64,000 bases of DNA from Closterium sp. NIES-65 (Eukaryota > Streptophyta > Zygnematophyceae > Desmidiales > Closteriaceae). The notes below the pieces were generated by a model, which was not told where the DNA came from, did not search any database, and saw only the letters and a program-made list of their open reading frames with translations. Every line of letters begins with the position of its first letter. Positions within the stretch are counted from its first letter, which is position 1. Shown here piece after piece: positions 56,943 through 64,000 of the stretch. The translations under genes were made by a program, and so were the position numbers. The stretch covers positions 62,001 to 126,000 of the forward strand of contig CANXME010002316.1 of the NCBI GenBank assembly GCA_948144175.1, in the 5' to 3' direction.

Positions 56943-57947
56943 AGAAGCTGGTGCTGTTTCTGGTCTATGTGGACGACATTCTTCTCTTTATCAGCAGCAT
57001 GAAGGAGATCCAGAATGTGCAGCAGCAGCTGATGGAGAACTTCAAGTGCAAGAATCTTGGGGAGGTAAAGTACTACCTCGGGATGCACGTGGAGAGGGAT
57101 CTGGATCTCAGGTGGTTGAAACTGCACCAGGAGAAGTTCATCAAAAATATGGGGGAGAAGTATGGGATTGAGAATGAGCGCAAAGTTGCAACTCCCCTGC
57201 CAGCAGAATTTAAGCTTGTGAAAGTTGCAGAGGATCAAGGGGTTGGAGCCGAGGAGCAGCAGCAATTTCAGTCCTTGGTGGGCAGCCTCGGTTGGGCAGC
57301 TGGCTAGGGTGGTGCAGAATCCATCAGAAGAGCAGGCGGATGCAGCTGAGCGTATGGTCAAGTATCTGAACTCTCACCCAAGCATTGGAGTTGAATACTC
57401 CGCATCTCCACAGGTGAAGCAGAAAGGGGTTGAGGTGCTGAAAGAGAAGGGGGAGCGGCTTGGAGAAGGCAAGCTGTTTCTCACTTGCTTTACTGATGCT
57501 ACGTAGGCCTCTGAGAAGGAGGATTCTTCATCTGTAGGAGGATACATCTGCGTAGTTGGGGGAGGACCTGTTAGTTGGAGGTCAAAGAAGCAGACGGAGA
57601 CGGCACTCTCTTCCGTGGAATCAGAGTACATGGCGATGTTCCATGGGGTGAAGGAGGTGATTTGGCTGAGGAGGCTGTTAGAGGAGATTGGCCAGGAGCA
57701 GAAGGTTGCTACGCCGCTGTTTTGTGATAGCAAGGGGGCTCTTGGGATGGCCAGGAACGCTGTGCTTCATGGGCTGAACAAGCACATGCGTATCAAATGG
57801 CACTGGCTGCGTAAGTAGGTGAAGAGGGGATCGGTGAATCCGATCTACATCAAGACTCACCAGCAGCCAACAGACTTCCTCACCAAGAGGCTTGCGGATG
57901 AGCCACATTGGCGTTGTGTGCGCATGAGTGGAATGAGAATGAACTAG
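56943..57947 (+). pseudogene. Copia-A RT and RNase H remnant of A9
   Basis: RT motif VYVDDILLF near 56965, then RNase H (CFTDAT, ESEYMAMFHGVKEVIWL, the DSKGALGMARNAVLHG block) to the family's C-terminus. Several breaks. Confidence 0.88.
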
Positions 57948-57981
57948 TATTGAATGATGGGGATGCTGCCGGCAGGCTGTG

Positions 57982-59078
57982 TGTTGGGTGCAAATTCACA
58001 TTGCACGACATCCTGCCGTCTGTTTGTACGAGTATGCGTGTGCGAATGCATTTGGGTGTGAATGGTATGTTCGTGTGTTTGTTTGCTTTCGCAGTTTTCG
58101 CTTGAAGCATTTGCAGGTACTCGCGCATTATGCGTTTCGGCACAACATTGTACGTGCTATGAACAGTACAAGCAGAAAGGACGAGCTTGCAAAGGAACCC
58201 AAGATGGAAGCTTTGTGGTTCGGCTTACTTGATTGCGCAGATTCAGTTCTATCCAACTCGAAATTGTACTGTTTTGTTTGGTTGACTATAGTGTAGCACG
58301 GCAGGCACTATAGGGGTACAATTTAGGTGAAGGTTGGATGTTGTTTATCTGTATCTACATGCTACAGGGCCAGGGGAAACCAGCGGAACCAGCATTTGGC
58401 TGGTTGGGCAAAGACAAAACAGGTTCTGTTTTTAGGACCTGAACCTGGTTGTTGTTTTCCCAGGTTGGAGAAACAGAACCAGAGGTTGTTCACCAACCTA
58501 CCACCTGCTATTTTGTCCAGCCATGTTGGTTCTGTTGCTTGGAATTATTTGGGATCATCCCTGGTTGTTCCCAGGTTGATTCCCAAGGTCCTTGCTAGCT
58601 AGAGCTATTTATTCCTTCTTTGTTTGTACCTGAATATAGTGAAATTGATTCAAGCGAATTCCTCCCTTCCTGGAATTTCGTTTCTACGCGGTGCGACGGC
58701 GGAATGCTACCCGAGTCAACGCTAGAACGCTAGCACTCCAACGCTAGGCTAACGCTGTCCGAGCCGTAACTTCGTAATGGCAAAACTTTTCGCGAGGCAA
58801 CTTGGCTTATTTTAAAGCTCTTAGAGTGAGCTTGGATATAGTAAATTCTCAGCTTAATCAGAGTGATCTACGGTCTGCACGATACGCTGCGCGACGTTCA
58901 AGGTACTCTTGCTGTTTTGACTAAGTCCCTCTTGATCCCTCTCTCTACAAACTCGGACCCGAAAATAGGGGCTGGTCTTGTACCAGGCACCCAAGGACCC
59001 TTGGAGGTGACCCCGAGGAGAGGTTTCAAGTGTGATAAAGTCTTAATAGCTTGAGTTTATTAGGCCCTTACACCAACA
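57982..59078 (+). repeat. 3' LTR of A9
   Basis: Complete plus-oriented LTR, 1097 bp, TGTTGGGTGC to CACCAACA. Confidence 0.93.
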
Positions 59079-59540
59079 ACTAGTTCATGCTCATTCCATT
59101 CATGCGCACACAACGCCAATGAGGCTCATCCGCAAGCCTCTTGGTGAGGAAGTCTGCTGGCTGCTGGTGAGTCTTGATGTAGATCGGATTCACCGTCCCC
59201 CTCTTCACCTCCTTACGCAGCCAGTGCCACTTGATACGCATGTGCTTATTGAGCCCATGAAGCACAGCGTTCCTGGCTATCCCAAGAGCTCCCTTGCTAT
59301 CACAAAACAGTGGTGTAGCAACCTTTTGCTCCTGGCAAATCTCCTCCAACAGCCTCCTCAGCCAAATCACCTCCTTCACCCCATGAAACATTGCCATGTA
59401 CTCTGATTCCACAGAACAGAGTGCTGTCTCCGTCTGCTTCTTTGACCTCCAACTAACAGGTCCTCCTCCAACTACGTAGATGTATCCTCCCACAGATGAG
59501 TAATCCTCCTTCTCAGAGGCCCACGTAGCATCGGTAAAGC
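59079..59540 (-). pseudogene. Copia-A RNase H fragment A10
   Basis: Minus-strand piece of the RNase H end of a Copia-A polyprotein (FTDATWASEKED to GMSMN), lying between two plus-oriented LTRs. Both neighbours may have inserted into it. Only about 460 bp remain. Confidence 0.9.
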
Positions 59541-60631
59541 TGTTGGGTGCAAATTCACATTGCACGACATCCTGCCGTCTGTTTGTACGAGTATGCGTGT
59601 GCGAATGCATTTGGGTTTGAATGGAATGTTCGTGTGTTTGTTTGCTTTCGCAATTTTCGCTTGAAGCATTTGCAGGTACTCGCACAATGTGCGCTTTGGC
59701 ATAACATTGTACGCGCTATGAACAGTACAAGCAGAAAGGACGAGCTCGCAAAGGAACCCAAGATGGAAGCTTTGAGGTTCAACTTACTTGATTGCGCAGA
59801 TTCAGTTCTATCCAACTCGAAATTGTACTGTTTTGTTTGGTTGACTATAGTGTAGCAGGGCAGGTACTATAGGGGTACAATTTAGGTGAAGGTTGGATGT
59901 TGTTTGTCTGTATCTGCATGCTACAGGGCCAGGGGAAACAAGCAGAAGCAGCATTTGGCTGGTTGGGCAAAGACAAAACAGGTTCTGTTTTTAGGACCTG
60001 AACCTGGTTGTTGTTTTCCCAGGTTGGAAAAACAGAACCAGAGGTTGTTTACCAACCTACCACCTGCTATTTTGTCCAGCCAGGTTGGTTCTGTTGCTTG
60101 GAATTATTTGGGATCATCCCTGGTTGTTCCCAGGTTGATTCCCAAGGTCCTTGCTAGCTAGAGCTATTTATTCCTTCTCTGTTTGTACCTGAATATAGTG
60201 AAATTGATTCAAGCGAATTCCTTCCTTGCTGGAATTTTGTTTCTACGCGGTGCGACGGCGGAATGCTACACGAGTCAACGCTAGTATGCTAGAACTCCAA
60301 CGCTAGGCTAACGCTGTCCGAGCCATAACTTTGTAATGGCAGAACTTTTCACGAGGCAACTTGGCTTATTTTAAAGCTCTTAGAGTGAGCTTCGATATAG
60401 TAAATTTTCAGTTTAATCCGATCTACGGTCTGCACGATACGCTGCGCGACGTTCAAGGTACTCTTGCTGTTTTGACTAAGTCCCTCTTGATCCCTCTCTA
60501 CAAACTCGGACCCGAGGATAGGGGCTGGTCTTGTACCAGGCACCCAAGGACCCTTGGAGGTGACCCCGAGGAGAGGTTTTAAGTGTGATAAAGTCTTAAT
60601 AGCTTGAGTTTATTAGGCCCTTACACGAACA
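59541..60631 (+). repeat. 5' LTR of A11
   Basis: Plus-oriented Copia-A LTR of 1091 bp, followed by the leader and primer site of A11. Confidence 0.93.
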
Positions 60632-60677
60632 AGCTGGTATCAGAGCTGCGTTATAGTGATCCTCCTTATAGGTAGCT

Positions 60678-63600
60678 ATGGCGGGGAACACCTCGGCGGT
60701 AGCTGGTGAATCTTCAGCCCAAGATCGTAGCAGCAGCCATGATTCTGGTGTTTCTGCGCCAAGGGGAGCGCGAACAAGCCAGGGCTCGCTGATCAAGGAA
60801 GTGCTGAAAAACTTCACCGTCGAGAAGTTCAATGGTGAGGGCTATGATGATTGGGCCTGGAAAATGCAACTTTATTTCCGTCAGATCGGATTGCTGAAAC
60901 TAATGATTGGGGAGGAGCCTAGACCGAGTGACCCCGCCCTTCAGGAAGATTGGGACGAGCGCGCCTCGGCTGGCTACTACTTGATGTCGCAGAGTTTGGA
61001 GCTGAACCAGCATCACCACGTCATGCACCTGCTGCCGGAGGTTGAGTGCGGTCCGAAGGCGTGGACCGTGTTGAAGGAGCTGCACGCCCCGACCTCCGTT
61101 GTTGCAACATTGATGCTGGAGAGGGAGCTGTCCGCGTAGCGCCTGAGCGAGGGAGAGCCGGTGCAACCTGTCCTGGATAAATTGCGCGACCTCTACGCGA
61201 AGTTGGCGACCGCGGGAATCACCTACCCGGAGCAGACTAAGTGCCTGAAGATGCTCTCGCTGCTGCCGGAATCGTGGCTTCAATTCACGAGCGGATTGAG
61301 CCTGCCGCAGAACCAGAGCTTGTGGACGCTCGAGTGGGTGCGGACGAAGATTCTGGAGGAGGACTTCCGTCGCCGTCAACTGAGGGGTGGAGACGACGGC
61401 AGCAGCGGCTACGGGATGCAAGGGAGCCGACGTGGCAGAGGACGTGGCTTCGGTGGTACTGGACGCGGTGCAAAGAAAGACGACGACTCCAACGACCAAC
61501 AAGGAGGTACCGGTTGGGGTCGCGGTGCGAAATCTGGACGTCGGGGCAAGTCGGGTGCTGGTGGCAAAATGAAAGGGAGTTGCTGGTATTGTGAGAAGGA
61601 AGGGCACCCCTGGTTTTTGTGCTATAAGAAACCCGGTGGATGGACCCCCCAGAATCGTCACCAGGATGGCGGCGCGCGGAGGAACCAGAAAAACGGCGCC
61701 AACATGGTCACTGATTCCTCCGACGACAACCCGAAGGGCAACGGCGGTGCGGAGAAGAAGAAGGAGCGCACCGCGGGCCAATTCTTCCATATGGGAGACA
61801 AGGGGGAGAAAGGAGACGCATCTGCTAAGGCTGGAGCAGAGCTGCACCCCCTGGATTATTGAGTGTTGGACACAGGCGCTGCTTGGACAATGACGCCGCG
61901 CAAGGACCTGCTGGACCACGTACGAGCTGCTCCGATCAACGAGGTGAGCTCCGCCTCTGGACACGCGCTGAAGGTGGCTGGTGCGGGAAGAGCTGCGTTT
62001 AAGGGAGCGGATGGCAAGCCGGTGGTGCTGCACGACGTTCTCCTCGTCCCCGACCTGAAGGCCAACCTTATCTCCCTCCGTAAGCTTGGCAAGGCTGGGG
62101 TAAACACCAACACAGATGGGGCTCGCACTTATAAGGGGAAGCTGGGCAATCGGGTGCTTTGGGATCTGCACGAGAGCAAGGACGTGTACAGATCTATGTG
62201 GCAGCTGCCGGCGCTGGCGTGGCACGGTGGGGGGCAGGCTGGAGAGGGGTCTGCATCCCAGGGGGAGTGCAACGCCGTTGGAGGGGTTGGTGTGAAAGTG
62301 TCGGCCAGATCTGGGGAGACAGATTGGGCAACTGCACACCGACGCTTGGGGCATGTAGCAATGCCTTTGCTGAAGCAGCTGGAGAAGGATGGAGCCGTTA
62401 AGGGCTTGAAGCTGAACGGACAACCACCCGATGATAACTGTGAAATTTGCCTCCTTTCAAAGTTCACCCGTTTCCCCTTCCATAGTGTGGCTGGCAGGAG
62501 CAAAAAGCCGTTGGAGCTGGTCCACATGGACTTGGTGGGGCCGCTGCCAGTGCAAGGGCACAAGGGGGAGCGGTACTTCCTAACCATAGTGGATGACTGG
62601 AGCAGGCTAATGTGGGCGTATCCGCTGAAGCAGAAAGATCACGCCGCCTCCACGATTCGGGACGATTGGCTGCCGTTCGTGGAGAAGCAAGCGGAGTGTG
62701 TGGTGAAGCGGATTAGGACAGATCGGGGTGGTGAGTTCCTTAGAGCTGAGATGACGGCCTGGCTCAAGAAGCAGGGCATCCAGAGGGAGCTGACCACGGC
62801 TTACACCCCACAGTCTAACGGTGTAGCAGAACAGGCAAACTGGACAATTCTGGAGACAGCTAGGGCGCTGCTCATAGAATCTGGGCTGGGCAACTTGATG
62901 TGGCCCCATGCTGTTCGGCACGCTACCGTCGCTAGGAACAGGGTACTCAAAAAGGTTGGGGATGACTCGTGGGTGCCGTTGGAGAGGTAGCTTGGGAGGA
63001 AGCCGCCGGTGGACATGCTGAGGGTGTTCGGTTGCATGGCAGTCGCCCACGTCCCCAAGACCTACCGCAGTAAGTTGGGGGCGAGTGCAATCTGGTGTGT
63101 GCATTTGGGGCTGGCTGCTGAGAGTAAGGGATGGCTGCTGTGGGAACCTTCCAAGGGTGTGTTGTTTGACAGCAGGGATGTGAAGTTTGTTGAGGGCATG
63201 ATGTATGGGAGCTGGGAGAAACAGCCGGAGGCCAGGGTGTCCCAGCAGATGGAGCAGATCACCATGCAGCTGGACCTGACTCCTAGTGTGTGGGAGGAGG
63301 GAGAGGAGGCAGCTGCAGAGGGTGGTGATGGAAAGAAGGTACAGGAGGCACCTGCTGGTGGAGGTGATGGTGTGGAGACTAGCGGTAGCACTAGTGGAGC
63401 TGCTGGATCCGAGAGAGGAGAGCAGCAGCAGGGAAAAACTAAGAAGCCGAAGGGTGTCGTTATGAAGGGATGGGAGACACCCGTCTCCAGGCCAGGACGT
63501 ACCCGTATGGCTACTAAGAAGCTGACTGCAGGAGCTGATGTAGCGGAGCAGCAGCTTGGGACTGAGGAGGCATTGCTGATTCTACCGCATGGCTATGACC

Positions 63601-64000
63601 CGGATGAGGAGGATGAGCCTGCGTACTGTTTTCTTGCCCCTGCACCAGAGGAACCAGCTAGCATAGAGGAGGCATTAGCTGGACCAGATAGGGACAAATG
63701 GCTAGCTTCTAGGGATGCTGAGTACCAGAGCCTGCTGGAGAAAAGGACATGGGAACTAGTGGTGCTGCCTGAGGGAAAGAAAGCGGTACAATGCAAGTGG
63801 GTGCTAAGGATCAAGACTGACGACAAGGGGCAGGTCACCATCTACAAGAGTAGGTTGGTGGTAAGGGGTTTATGCAGAAGGAGAAGCGGGACTTCAATGA
63901 GATCTTTGCTCCCACTGCCAAACCCCCTACCCTTCGTGTCTTGTTGGCAGATGCAGCCGTTAGTGGGAAGTTCATTATCCAGATGGACATATCAACGGCA
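60678..64000 (+). pseudogene. Copia-A gag-pol remnant of A11 (to window edge)
   Basis: MAGNTSAVAGES at 60678, gag, CCHC knuckle near 61580, protease DTGA near 61870, integrase HHCC and DDE regions, and RT up to the IQMDIST block at the window edge. Very similar to A5 and A6 but not open throughout; several breaks. Confidence 0.92.

Larger units (their letters stand above)
56943..59078 (+). mobile_element. Copia-A element A9, 3' part only
   Basis: Plus-strand fragment: RT from just before YVDD, RNase H and a complete 3' LTR. Its 5' side is cut by the LTR of A8, which probably inserted into it. Its LTR is followed by a minus-strand Copia-A fragment (A10). Confidence 0.88.
59541..64000 (+). mobile_element. 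Copia-A element A11, broken, cut by window end
   Basis: Plus-strand copy with a complete 5' LTR, primer site TGGTATCAGAGC (60635-60646) and body reaching RT at the window edge. The left flank AAAGC is in A10. The coding region has several breaks. Confidence 0.93.

Noticed and set aside
1-64000. tRNA, rRNA, DNA transposon, LINE or Helitron signatures
   Set aside because: I saw no rRNA stretch, convincing tRNA cloverleaf, transposase motif, or LINE-type RT or endonuclease. The tRNA-like strings are primer binding sites only.

Overview
The window is a eukaryotic, almost gene-free block of nested LTR retrotransposons; I recognise no ordinary host gene. Its tRNA-iMet-type primer sites, Ty1/copia polyproteins and Ty3/gypsy remnant fit a green-lineage genome (plant or green alga). 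That placement is inference from element style, not proof.

One Ty1/copia family, called Copia-A here, dominates. Its LTR is about 1.09 kb (starts TGTTGGGTGC, ends CCTTACACCAACA). It is followed by a tRNA-iMet-type primer site and one gag-PR-INT-RT-RNase H reading frame, then a purine tract. I find 21 Copia-A LTRs or LTR pieces and 11 bodies or body pieces. One copy, 31491-38347, looks whole; its two LTRs are almost identical, so it is young. The others are broken or partial.

Layout. 1-6199: minus-strand Copia-A (A1) sitting in a second copia family (Copia-B, 6200-9051), which also holds a solo Copia-A LTR. 9052-10831: the only stretch without a recognised element; it has purine-rich and G-rich DNA and a 29-bp minisatellite. 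10832-12594: a strongly reduced Copia-A remnant (A2). 12595-19992: a minus-strand Ty3/gypsy fossil cut by three solo Copia-A LTRs, each with a perfect 5-bp target duplication. 19993-48684: plus-strand Copia-A bodies in a chain with shared LTRs (A3, A4, A6); A4 is split by an insertion (31491-41926) that contains the whole-looking A5 plus a series of 5' modules of a third, gag-bearing family (Copia-C/D). 48236-49157: a large inverted LTR hairpin where the strand of the elements flips. 48685-64000: Copia-A pieces in both orientations (A7-A11), the last running off the window.

The history read from the nesting is: the gypsy element, Copia-B and Copia-C/D are the older layers. Copia-A then invaded them and itself repeatedly. 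LTR-LTR recombination left solo LTRs and LTR-sharing chains, and several elements now have flanks that do not match, which points to recombination between copies.
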